Shown here one piece after another: positions 6,614 to 14,016 of a stretch of 64,000 nucleotides of DNA. The position numbers were made by a program, and so were the translations under genes. The notes under the pieces were generated by a model that saw only the letters and a list, made by a program, of their open reading frames with translations, had not been told where the DNA came from and made no database searches. Each line of letters begins with the position of its first letter. The stretch's first letter is position 1. The DNA comes from Catenulispora pinistramenti (GTDB lineage Bacteria > Actinomycetota > Actinomycetes > Streptomycetales > Catenulisporaceae), in contig NZ_JAAFYZ010000024.1 of the NCBI RefSeq assembly GCF_018274385.1, positions 1-64,000 of the forward strand. Reading direction: 5' to 3'.

Positions 6614-9358
6614 TCAGTCCTTGACGATCTGCAACAGCGCGCAATAGCCGAGCAGGATCAGTGCCAGGAAACCGAAATACAGTGCCGGCAAGGAGGTCAT
6701 GCCCATATCCGCGGCCAGCATGCTGAATGGCAGCAGCAAGCCGACCGCCATTGCCGCACCGGTCGCCAGCAGTACCGGACGGCTGGCGCGGGAGGACAGG
6801 AATGGGATTCTTCGGGTCCTGATGATGTGGACGGCGAGCACCTGGGACAACAGGCCCTCGACGAACCAGCCGGTCTGGAACAGCGGCACCCGGGAATCCC
6901 CGGCCGCCAGCACCCACCACAGGACCGCCCACGTCGCCAAGTCGAACAGCGAGCTGAGCGGCCCCAGGCGGAGTATGAAGCGTCGCAGGCCCCTGCTGTC
7001 CCAGCGCCGGGGCTCGGCCAGCTCCTCGGCGTCGACGGCGTCCCAGGGCAGCGAGAGTTGCGACAGGTCGTAGAGCAGGTTCTGGACCAGCAGTTGGATC
7101 GGCACCATCGGCAGGAACGGCAGGAACGCCGCCGCGATCGTCACCGACAGGACGTTGCCGAAGTTCGAGCTGGTCGCGGCGCGGATGTACTTCAGCGAGT
7201 TGGCGAAGGTGCGGCGGCCTTCCTCGACACCGGCGGCCAGCACCCGCAGATCCTTGTCGAGCAAGATGACGTCCGCCCTCTCGCGCGCCAGGTCGGTGGC
7301 GTCCGGGGCGGTGAGGCCGACGTCGGCGGCGTGCAGGGCCGGGGCGTCGTTGACGCCGTCGCCGAGGTAGCCGACGGTGTGGCCGCCGCGGCGCAGAGCC
7401 TGGACGATGCGGGCTTTGGCCAGGGGGTCGGTCTTGGCGAAGACCGTGGTGCGGGCGGCCAGACCGGTCAGTTCGTCATCATCGAGGCCTGACACGGTCC
7501 GGCCGTCGGCCACCGCACCCGGATCGAGGCCGACCTCGCGGCAGACCCGGGCCGCGGCCGGGGCATCGTCGCCGGTGATGACCTTGACGGCGACGCCCCG
7601 CGCGGCCAGCTCCGCCAACGCCGCGCCGGCCGAGTCCTTGGCCGGGTCGGTGAAGCCGAGCAGGCCCAGCAGAGTGAGGCCGGATTCGTCGGCGACGCCG
7701 TAGGGACGCGCGGTGCCGCCGAAGGCGAAGGCGGGGACCGTGCGGGACGCGACGGCCAGCAGTCGCAGGCCCGCGTCCCGATCGGCGGTCGCGACCTGGT
7801 CGATACCGGCTCTGATGTCCGCGTCCAGCGGGACGATACGGCCTTCGTCGAGTACTGACGTACAGCACTCCAGGACTTCCTCCACGGAGCCCTTGGTGAT
7901 GATCACGTGGTCGGGTTCGAACCCGCCGGGTGCGGCGACCACCACGCTCATCCGCCGGCGGGTGAAATCGAACGGGATCTCGTCGACCTTCTGCCACTGG
8001 AGTCCGGCCGGTTCCGATCCCGATCCCGATCCCGGTTCCGGGTCCGGGTCCGGGTCCGGGCCCAGGCCGAGGGCTTCGGCGTGGGCCACGACGGCCTCAT
8101 CGAGGGGGTTGCGCCAGCCGGCCTGCAGGAGGCTGTTGAGGGCGGCGTAGTCCAGGACGGTCTCGTCGCGGCGGCCCCAGGCGTCGGTGTACCGGTCGAG
8201 CGTGGGCAGGCCCTCGGTCAGGGTCCCGGTCTTGTCGACGCACAGCACGTCCATCGCGCCGAGGTCCTGGATCGCCGGCAGCCGCTTGACGATCACCCGG
8301 CGCCGGGCCATCGCGAGCGCGCCGCGCGCCAGCGTCGTGGTCACGACCACCGGCAGCATCTCCGGGGTGATGCCGACGGCGACCGCGACCGCGAACAGGA
8401 AGGCCCGGTGCCAGCTGCCGGAGGCCAGGCCGCTGACCACGAAGACCAGCGGCGCGAGCACCGCCATGAAGCGCAGCAGCATCCAGCTGACCGAGGAGAC
8501 CCCCCGGTCGAAGGCGGTGGCCGGGCGGCCTCCGTCCAGCTCTCGACCGAGTCCGGCCAGGTAGGTGCCGCCGCCGGTGGCGATCACGACGGCGGTCGCG
8601 GTGCCGGACAGGACGTGGGTGCCGGCCAGGCAGAGGGCTGAGTGCTCTGACGGATGCGCGTCGGACGAGCCGCTGTCCGTCCCCAGCCCGGACAACTCCG
8701 CGTGCTTACCGACCGGCATCGCCTCACCGGAGAGCAGGCTCTGGTCCAGGAACAAGTCTTTGGAGCGCAGCAACCGCAGATCGGCCGGGATCAGGTCACC
8801 GGCGGCGAGCCGCACCACGTCCCCGACCACCAGCTGGTCGAACGGCAGCTCCCGGGCCATCGGCGCGCTGCCGTCGTCGGCCCGCCGCACGACCGTGGCC
8901 GTGGTCAGCACCAACGCCCGGAGCGCGTCGACCGTGCGCCGCGAGCGCCGCTCCGGCCAGAACCGCATCACGGCCGCGATCACGATCATCGCGGTGATCG
9001 CCAGCACCCCGCCGACGTCCCCGCTGAGCGCGAGCACCACGTCCAGGACCGTCAGCACCAGCAGGAACGGCGCCCGGAACGCGACGGCGAAGGCGTGCGC
9101 GGGGAATCCGTCCGGCCCCCGGGCGATCTCGTTCTCGCCGTCACGCTCCAGGCGCGCGGCCGCCTCGGCCTCGGTCAGGCCCCGCAGCCCGCTGTCCAGG
9201 CCGCGCAGCACTTGCAGGACCGATTGTCCGCCGCACGCCGTCAACTCGGCGCCGCGGTCCGTCAGAGCGACTGCCGGAGCCGCACCGGCAGGGGTCGCCG
9301 GAGTAGCGGGGGTAGCGGGGGCCGAGGTGGCGGCGCGGAACGGGGACAGCAGCGACAT
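6614..9358 (-). CDS. mgtA: Magnesium-translocating P-type ATPase (MgtA-like)
   Basis: This 914-residue P3B-type ATPase is predicted to drive Mg2+ import at the membrane. The phosphorylation motif DKTGTLTEG has its aspartate near residue 373, the hinge GDGVNDAPALH lies further on, and AGDLIPADLRLL marks the actuator domain. Helix pairs at about 90-130 and 290-350 and the C-terminal transmembrane block match MgtA/MgtB layout. A low-complexity insert PDPDPDPEPGSGSGS near residues 430-450 sits in the nucleotide-binding domain and is encoded by 6-bp DNA repeats. The gene follows arsR by 46 bp on the same strand, with little Shine-Dalgarno signal, so it probably shares the arsR transcript. MgtC and Nramp-related genes lie close by. 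Confidence 0.93.
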   Translation of the reverse strand: MSLLSPFRAATSAPATPATPATPAGAAPAVALTDRGAELTACGGQSVLQVLRGLDSGLRGLTEAEAAARLERDGENEIARGPDGFPAHAFAVAFRAPFLLVLTVLDVVLALSGDVGGVLAITAMIVIAAVMRFWPERRSRRTVDALRALVLTTATVVRRADDGSAPMARELPFDQLVVGDVVRLAAGDLIPADLRLLRSKDLFLDQSLLSGEAMPVGKHAELSGLGTDSGSSDAHPSEHSALCLAGTHVLSGTATAVVIATGGGTYLAGLGRELDGGRPATAFDRGVSSVSWMLLRFMAVLAPLVFVVSGLASGSWHRAFLFAVAVAVGITPEMLPVVVTTTLARGALAMARRRVIVKRLPAIQDLGAMDVLCVDKTGTLTEGLPTLDRYTDAWGRRDETVLDYAALNSLLQAGWRNPLDEAVVAHAEALGLGPDPDPDPEPGSGSGSEPAGLQWQKVDEIPFDFTRRRMSVVVAAPGGFEPDHVIITKGSVEEVLECCTSVLDEGRIVPLDADIRAGIDQVATADRDAGLRLLAVASRTVPAFAFGGTARPYGVADESGLTLLGLLGFTDPAKDSAGAALAELAARGVAVKVITGDDAPAAARVCREVGLDPGAVADGRTVSGLDDDELTGLAARTTVFAKTDPLAKARIVQALRRGGHTVGYLGDGVNDAPALHAADVGLTAPDATDLARERADVILLDKDLRVLAAGVEEGRRTFANSLKYIRAATSSNFGNVLSVTIAAAFLPFLPMVPIQLLVQNLLYDLSQLSLPWDAVDAEELAEPRRWDSRGLRRFILRLGPLSSLFDLATWAVLWWVLAAGDSRVPLFQTGWFVEGLLSQVLAVHIIRTRRIPFLSSRASRPVLLATGAAMAVGLLLPFSMLAADMGMTSLPALYFGFLALILLGYCALLQIVKD

Positions 9359-9404
9359 GGCGGTTCGTTTTCGGTCGTGCGGCGGCGGACCGCGCGCTGT
9401 ACTG

Positions 9405-9791
9405 CTAGGCCGTCTTCGCTGGCCTCCCGATCACCGGGAAGGGCTCCTCGGCCAGTTCGGCGTGGTGGTCCAGCATCTGCCGGACGATCGCGACGACGTG
9501 CGGGTCGTCGACGACGTAGACCTGACGCCGGCCCTCGCGGCGGGAGCTGACCAGACCGGCCAGCTTCAGCTTGGCCAGGTGCTGGCTGACCGCCGCCACG
9601 TTGCTGCCGGTCGCCTCGGCCAGCGCGGTCACGTCCTGCTCGGCCCGGGCCAGCAGCCACACGATGTGCAGCCGGGTGGTGGCCGCCAGCATGCCGAAGG
9701 TGGCGGCCGCGTCCTGCAGGAGCCTTGGGCTGGGTGCCCCGTCGTCCGGAACGGCGTCGTCCTCGGTGCGGGACTCCTGTCTGCGGCGCAT
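9405..9791 (-). CDS. ArsR/SmtB family metal-sensing repressor with alpha5 site
   Basis: This is a 128-residue winged-helix regulator. The start is ATG 9791, preceded by AGGAGG; longer readings extend into the promoter region. The recognition helix is VAAVSQHLAKLKLAGLV at about 65-81. Asp96, His98, His109 and Glu112 reproduce exactly the D-x-H-x10-H-x2-E alpha5 metal site of SmtB, CzrA and NmtR, whereas the alpha3 cysteine site is absent. The protein should therefore sense a divalent metal bound between subunits. It precedes mgtA and diverges from an Nramp-related gene, so its regulon is probably this locus. Which metal it senses cannot be read from sequence. Confidence 0.92.
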   Translation of the reverse strand: MRRRQESRTEDDAVPDDGAPSPRLLQDAAATFGMLAATTRLHIVWLLARAEQDVTALAEATGSNVAAVSQHLAKLKLAGLVSSRREGRRQVYVVDDPHVVAIVRQMLDHHAELAEEPFPVIGRPAKTA

Positions 9792-9865
9792 GTCACCTCC
9801 TCGTTTCGTCCGGGTCGGGGCCCGGTTCACCAGAGGTCCATTGTGCCCGACGGCCGCGGGCCCAC

Positions 9866-9920
9866 TCAAACACTTGCGCAATCGCTTGACTATTCGACCG
9901 GCCCGGTGCTGTACTTCACC
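9866..9920 (+). promoter_or_regulatory. Promoter of the Nramp-related gene with ArsR-type operator candidate
   Basis: TTGACT (9886-9891) and TGTACT (9910-9915) are separated by 18 bp and form a plausible plus-strand promoter. Just upstream, overlapping the -35 area, lies the palindrome TTGCGCAA at 9874-9881 followed by TCGCTTGA, inside the larger TCAA/TTGA dyad 9865-9889. It lies between the divergent arsR and Nramp genes, the expected position of an ArsR operator. Binding is not demonstrated. Confidence 0.5.
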
Positions 9921-10212
9921 GTGGCACCCCCGTTCGGTGAGGGTGTGACCTGCGCCGCGGCGCAGCGACCGGAGGGAGGTGGGTGACATGGGCTCTGGTC
10001 ACAGTGACAGTCCCCGCTGCTCCGCTCGCTCCGAGACCGCCGCGCCGCGCGCCGTCGCTTAGGCCCGTCCGGCCACGTCCGGCCGTGTCCGGCCGCGTCT
10101 GCTCCGGCTGACATCGCTCCCTGATTCGCGTTCGCGAACGCCTGGGCCCTCCGGCCCCGGCGTCATGCCGTCGCGCCCTTATATCCGCTATATCAGCACG
10201 TTTTCTGGAGGA
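9921..10212 (+). promoter_or_regulatory. Long structured 5' leader of the Nramp-related gene
   Basis: About 290 nt separate the predicted transcription start from the Nramp start codon. The leader holds a perfect hairpin CTGCGCC-GC-GGCGCAG near 9950-9965. It also has competing GTGAC/GTCAC elements (GTGAC at 9945 and 9983, GTCAC at 9998, GTGAC at 10004) that could form alternative stems around the start of a 24-codon ORF. Near 10133 is GTTCGCGAAC, and at 10181-10195 the AT-rich TATATCCGCTATAT. It does not match the M-box consensus seen before the paralogous gene. Regulation by RNA structure is a hypothesis. Confidence 0.4.
9988..10062 (+). CDS. Candidate 24-residue leader peptide
   Basis: A 25-codon ORF starts at ATG 9988, with an excellent ribosome site (GGGAGGT and a 7-base gap). 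It begins MGSGHSDSPRCSAR and ends AAPRAVA. It lies in the leader of the Nramp-related gene, and its start codon falls in the loop of a possible GTGAC/GTCAC hairpin. No family is recognised. It may be a regulatory upstream ORF rather than a functional peptide. The strong ribosome site is the main support. Confidence 0.45.
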   Translation: MGSGHSDSPRCSARSETAAPRAVA

Positions 10213-11976
10213 ATGATGACCATCCACCACCCGAACTCCGAAGGACCACCGACCAGCGCGCACGACGGTGCCGCCGACACCGGCGCGAACACCGGCGCGT
10301 CTGTGGACTCGGCGCACGTCGGGGACATCGTCGGCGCGCTCGGCCGGATCCGCCGGGACGACCGGGACAGCCGCCGGACCTGGCGGCGCAAGCTGCGCAC
10401 GCTGCTGGTCATCATGGGCCCGGGCCTGATCGTCATGGTCGGCGACAACGACGCCGGCGGCGTGGCGACGTACTCCGACGCCGGCCAGAACTACGGCATG
10501 AAGCTGGTGTGGACGCTGGCGCTGCTGATCCCGGTGCTCTACGTCAACCAGGAGATGGTGGTCCGGCTCGGCGCGGTGTCCGGGGTCGGGCACGCGCGGC
10601 TGATCTTCCAGCGGTTCGGCCGGTTCTGGGGCGCGTTCAGCGTCGGGGACCTGTTCCTGGTCAACTCGCTGACGATCGTCACCGAGTTCATCGGCGTCGC
10701 GCTGGCCCTGAACTACTTCGGCGTACCGCAGAAGGTGTCGGTGCCGCTGGCCGCCGTGCTGCTGTTCGCCGTGGTGGCCGGGGGCTCGTTCCGGCGCTGG
10801 GAGCGCTTCCTGTTCGGGCTGATCGCGGTGAACATCGTGATGTTCCCGATGGCGCTGATGGCGCACCCGAGCGCCGGTGAGTCGGCCAGGGGCCTGGTGC
10901 CGCAGTTCGCCGGCGGCCTGGACTCCACGCTGTTGCTGCTGATCGTGTCGATCGTCGGCACCACGGTCGCGCCGTGGCAGCTGTTCTTCCAGCAGTCGAA
11001 CGTCGTCGACAAGCGCATCACGCCGCGCTGGATGAAGTATGAGAAGGCCGATCTGTGGATCGGCATCGCGGTGGTGATGATCGGCGCGGTCGCGATCATG
11101 GCGACGTCGGCGTTCGTCTTCAAGGACACCGACCTGTTCGGGCAGTTCTCCGACGCCGGCGGCGTGGCCTCCGGTCTGAAGCAGCACGGTTCGCACGCCC
11201 TGGGCGCGCTGTTCGCGATCGTCCTGCTGGACGCCTCGCTGGTCGGCGCGAACGCGGTCTCGCTGGCCACCGCCTACACCCTCGGCGACACCTTCGGGCG
11301 GCGGCACTCGCTGCACTGGAAGCTGTCCGAGGCGAAGCTGTTCTACGTCGGCTACGCGGTGCTGATCGGCATCTCGGCGACCATCATGCTCTCCTCCGAC
11401 GCCCACACCCAGGGCCTGATCACGCAGTGGGTGCAGGCGCTGGCCGGGGTGCTGCTGCCCTCGGCGACGGTGTTCCTGGTACTGCTGTGCAACGACAAGC
11501 CGGTGCTCGGGCCGTGGGTGAACACGCTGCGGCAGAACATCGTGGCCGGGGCGATCGTCTGGTCACTGGTACTGCTGTCGCTGGCGCTGACCGCCGCGAC
11601 GTTCTTCCACTCGATCACCGCCACGCAGTACGAGACCGGCTTCGCGGTCGGTGCCGGGCTGGGCGTGGTCGGCGGCGGGGTCATCGCGGCGGTGACGCGG
11701 CGCGGCGCGCGCAAGGCGGAGCTGGCGCGGGCCGCCGCGGCGTTCGACGGCATCGACAGCGAACAGGTCACGGCGATCGACAACACCCCGCTGACGCGCG
11801 CCGAGCGCAAGGCGCTGCGGGACGCCGACCGGGCCGAGTGGCGTACCCCGCACCTGGACAGCCTGGAGCGGCCGGTGTTCTCGCCACTGCGCAAGGCCGG
11901 GCTGCTGACGTTGCGCGCCTATCTGCTGATCGCCGTGATTCTCGTCTGCTACGCCGTGTTCCACGGCGGGAACTGA
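10213..11976 (+). CDS. Nramp (SLC11)-related divalent metal transporter, Mg2+-type motifs
   Basis: This is a 587-residue membrane protein with the SLC11 core fold. GGAGG precedes ATG ATG at 10213/10216. In TM1 the canonical DPGN is replaced by DAGG (Asp80 to Gly83), and in TM6 the canonical MPH is replaced by A253-P-W in VGTTVAPWQLFFQQ. The TM6 methionine gives Nramps their preference for Mn2+/Fe2+ and is lacking in the Nramp-related Mg2+ transporters (NRMTs). Together with mgtA and mgtC nearby, and a paralogue under an M-box, this supports Mg2+ transport (inference). The protein shares an AHVGDI-x-GA N-terminal motif with that paralogue. Calling it MntH would be misleading. Confidence 0.88.
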   Translation: MMTIHHPNSEGPPTSAHDGAADTGANTGASVDSAHVGDIVGALGRIRRDDRDSRRTWRRKLRTLLVIMGPGLIVMVGDNDAGGVATYSDAGQNYGMKLVWTLALLIPVLYVNQEMVVRLGAVSGVGHARLIFQRFGRFWGAFSVGDLFLVNSLTIVTEFIGVALALNYFGVPQKVSVPLAAVLLFAVVAGGSFRRWERFLFGLIAVNIVMFPMALMAHPSAGESARGLVPQFAGGLDSTLLLLIVSIVGTTVAPWQLFFQQSNVVDKRITPRWMKYEKADLWIGIAVVMIGAVAIMATSAFVFKDTDLFGQFSDAGGVASGLKQHGSHALGALFAIVLLDASLVGANAVSLATAYTLGDTFGRRHSLHWKLSEAKLFYVGYAVLIGISATIMLSSDAHTQGLITQWVQALAGVLLPSATVFLVLLCNDKPVLGPWVNTLRQNIVAGAIVWSLVLLSLALTAATFFHSITATQYETGFAVGAGLGVVGGGVIAAVTRRGARKAELARAAAAFDGIDSEQVTAIDNTPLTRAERKALRDADRAEWRTPHLDSLERPVFSPLRKAGLLTLRAYLLIAVILVCYAVFHGGN

Positions 11977-11988
11977 AAGAGGGACGCC

Positions 11989-12198
11989 ATGAACCTCCTG
12001 CATCTGCGGCGCACCCGGCGGCGCCTGACCCGCTCGGCGCTGACCAGCCCGGTCCTGGCGGCGCTCGAAGGGCCGGCGCTGCCCAGGACGGCGGCCCGGC
12101 GGGCGATGGCTGACGCTCAGCCGCACGCCGTCTGGGTCGAAGTGCCCGGCGAAGACGGCCGGCCCCATGTCGAGCAGCACTGGCGCGTCGAGGCTTGA
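11989..12198 (+). CDS. Small basic hypothetical protein (69 aa)
   Basis: A 69-residue ORF begins 12 bp after the Nramp-related gene with GAGGGACGCC before its ATG. The first half is strongly basic (LRRTRRRLTR), and the second half is acidic/polar and ends HVEQHWRVEA. It has no transmembrane segment and no recognised family. Its stop codon overlaps the TTG start of the next tiny gene, so the three form one translationally linked unit. A role as an accessory or regulator of the transporter is only suggested by position. Confidence 0.6.
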   Translation: MNLLHLRRTRRRLTRSALTSPVLAALEGPALPRTAARRAMADAQPHAVWVEVPGEDGRPHVEQHWRVEA

Positions 12199-12317
12199 TA
12201 CCCCTCGCGCTGACCCGCCCGGCCTACCAGCACCCGACGCTCGGCGCCGTCATCTACGTGACGCTGATCGCGGTGCTGGTGGGCCTGGCTGTGTTCGCCA
12301 CGCGCCGCGGCCGCTGA
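12195..12317 (+). CDS. 40-residue single-span membrane protein
   Basis: A 41-codon ORF starts at TTG 12195, overlapping the preceding stop codon (TTGA). The product begins MIPLALTRPAYQHP, has a hydrophobic stretch at about 17-34 (GAVIYVTLIAVLVGLAVF) and ends in a basic FATRRGR tail. This is the profile of a small inner-membrane protein with its C-terminus in the cytoplasm. Small membrane peptides that modulate Mg2+ transporters (MgtS, MgtR) are known in enterobacteria, but there is no sequence link. The overlap and hydrophobicity are what support it. Confidence 0.55.
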   Translation: MIPLALTRPAYQHPTLGAVIYVTLIAVLVGLAVFATRRGR

Positions 12318-12433
12318 GGCACCACCGGCCCCGCCACCGGGGCCGCGACCGGCCCGCCGCCGGCCCAGCGCCGGCCCACCGAGGACCCACCGAGGACCCG
12401 CCGCCGAGCCGCCTGGAATACGATCACGGAACC

Positions 12434-13051
12434 ATGGACACCTTCGCCGACGTACCCACCACCACCCTGGCCGACGTGCTCAGCCGCGAGAACGTCATGG
12501 ACCTCGGCATCCGGCCGCTGACCGCGACGTCGCCGCGGCTGGCCGGACCGGCCTTCACCGTCCGGTGCCCGCCCGGGGACAACCTCATGGTCCACGCGGC
12601 CATCTACCGCGCCGGGCCGGGCTCGGTCATCGTCGTGGACACCGGCGGCGACGTGGACTTCGCGGTGGCCGGCGGCAACGTGATGGCGGTGGCGCAGCGG
12701 CACGGCGTGGCCGGCCTGGTCGTGGACGGCGTGATCCGGGACCTGGCCGAGGCCCGCGACGCCGGCTTCCCGGTCTACGCCCGCGGCAACGTCCCCATCC
12801 CCGGCACCAAGAACGCGATCGGCGCGCACAACGCGCCGGTGCGGTGCGGCGGCGTGACGGTGCACGCCGGCGACATCGTGGTCGCCGACGAGGAGGGCAT
12901 CGTGGTGGTGCCGGCGGCGCGCCGGGACGAGGTGTTCACCACCGCGCGCGCCAAGCTGGCCAAGGACGAGGCCGAGACCCTGGACGAGTGGGAGCGCGCG
13001 CACCGGGCCCGGATCGACAAGGCGCTGGCCGAGTTCGGCTTCGAGGGCTGA
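12434..13051 (+). CDS. RraA-like 4-hydroxy-4-methyl-2-oxoglutarate / carboxy-4-hydroxy-2-oxoadipate aldolase
   Basis: This 205-residue protein has the class II pyruvate aldolase form of the RraA fold. It contains the aldolase signature G-x20-R-D-x2-E: Gly81, Arg102, Asp103 and Glu106 in GVIRDLAEARD. That makes it more likely a divalent-metal-dependent retro-aldolase than an RNase E inhibitor. It should cleave 4-hydroxy-2-oxo dicarboxylic acids to pyruvate and a keto acid in the cytosol. It follows the transporter and two small genes on the same strand after 116 bp. Its place inside a Mg2+ locus is unexplained; the enzyme needs Mg2+ or Mn2+. Confidence 0.87.
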   Translation: MDTFADVPTTTLADVLSRENVMDLGIRPLTATSPRLAGPAFTVRCPPGDNLMVHAAIYRAGPGSVIVVDTGGDVDFAVAGGNVMAVAQRHGVAGLVVDGVIRDLAEARDAGFPVYARGNVPIPGTKNAIGAHNAPVRCGGVTVHAGDIVVADEEGIVVVPAARRDEVFTTARAKLAKDEAETLDEWERAHRARIDKALAEFGFEG

Positions 13052-13095
13052 GCCGGGGATCCGCACGAGGCGGGAAGCGGCAAGCCGCAAAAGTA

Positions 13096-13125
13096 CGGCC
13101 CGGGAGCTGTTCAGCTCCCGGGCCG
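13096..13125. terminator. Bidirectional terminator hairpin
   Basis: A perfect 14-bp stem, CGGCCCGGGAGCTG and its complement with a TT loop, lies between the convergent aldolase and mgtC genes. The plus strand continues CTCTTCTC. The minus strand continues with a run of four T residues, so it could serve both genes. Confidence 0.85.
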
Positions 13126-13138
13126 CTCTTCTCACAGC

Positions 13139-13882
13139 TCAGTCGTCCGGATCCGTCTTCGGCGCGTGCGTCAGCGCCTCGGCCTCCGGATCGTCCTTGT
13201 GCCAGTGCACCGTGTGGATCCCCGGCTCCAGCGACAGCCGGGCCACCAACTGCTCCAGCCGGCTGGTCGCGTCGCCGTCGAGCAGCAGGTGTGCGGTCAG
13301 GCTGGTGGCGTCCTGGGCGTCGGTGCGGGTGGTGTCCAGGCCGCGCAGGTAGACGTCGCCACCGGTGGTGTCGGCCACCAGCAGGGCCCTGATGTGCGAT
13401 TCGGACTTGGGCCGGCAGGTCAGGTGCAGGCGGTAGGGCTGCAGGTCCTCGTCCTCCTCGGCCGGGTTGTCGCGGTCGAACAAGCGGCCGGCCGGGCGGC
13501 CGAAGAGGTGGACGAGCAGCACCGTGACGGTGCCGATCATCGCGAAGGCCAGGTGCCCCGAGGCCGCCATGACGCCGACCGCCGCCGAGCACCACAGGGT
13601 CGCGGCGGTGTTCAGGCCGCGGACGTTGAACCCGTCGCGCAGGATCACGCCACCGCCGAGGAAGCCGATGCCGGAGACCACGTAGGCCGCGACCTGCGTG
13701 CTGTTCTCCGAGCCGTTGACGTCCGAGTACAGCACGAACAGGGTCGCGCCCACCGCCACCAGCGCGTTGGTCCGCAGGCCGGCCATCCGGGCCCGCAGTT
13801 GCCGCTCCACGCCGATCGCGGCGCCGCAGCCCAGCCCGACCGCCAGCCGCGCGATGAACTCCCAAGTGGTCAGGTTCTGCAT
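13139..13882 (-). CDS. mgtC: MgtC/SapB family membrane protein
   Basis: This is a 247-residue protein with four or five N-terminal transmembrane helices and a cytosolic C-terminal domain from about residue 150. The MgtC signature segments are present: GAAIGVERQLRARMAGLRTN, the glycine-rich VSGIGFLGGGVIL, and RGLNTAATLW. MgtC proteins support growth at low Mg2+ and modulate ATP synthase or phosphate handling; they are not Mg2+ transporters themselves. AAGGAGG precedes the ATG at 13882. It lies 134 bp downstream of the M-box-controlled Nramp-related gene, separated by a hairpin, so part of its transcription may come from that promoter. Confidence 0.92.
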   Translation of the reverse strand: MQNLTTWEFIARLAVGLGCGAAIGVERQLRARMAGLRTNALVAVGATLFVLYSDVNGSENSTQVAAYVVSGIGFLGGGVILRDGFNVRGLNTAATLWCSAAVGVMAASGHLAFAMIGTVTVLLVHLFGRPAGRLFDRDNPAEEDEDLQPYRLHLTCRPKSESHIRALLVADTTGGDVYLRGLDTTRTDAQDATSLTAHLLLDGDATSRLEQLVARLSLEPGIHTVHWHKDDPEAEALTHAPKTDPDD

Positions 13883-13954
13883 GTTCGCCTCCTTATGGTG
13901 CGAAGGACAGCTCTATCAGGATTCGTCGGCCGTGTGATGACGGCCGGGCAAACG

Positions 13955-13989
13955 ACGCGCCCCCGGCTTCAGTCCGTCCGGGGGCGCGT
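13955..13989 (-). terminator. Hairpin between second Nramp-related gene and mgtC
   Basis: ACGCGCCCCCGG and its exact complement form a 12-bp stem around an 11-nt loop, 27 nt after the stop of the minus-strand Nramp-related gene. There is no T-run. It can act as a partial terminator or a processing site between this gene and mgtC. Confidence 0.65.
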
Positions 13990-14016
13990 GGGTGACGGTT
14001 CGCGTCACGGGCCGGG

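Noticed and set aside
9921-10212. A second M-box before the first Nramp-related gene
   Set aside because: GTTCGGTGAGG resembles the M-box opening, but the GACGCC-AAGG and CAGTGC-AAAGCTC elements are missing.
10213-11976. Annotation as a standard Mn2+ transporter MntH
   Set aside because: The DPGN and MPH metal-binding motifs are both changed, and the locus context points to Mg2+.
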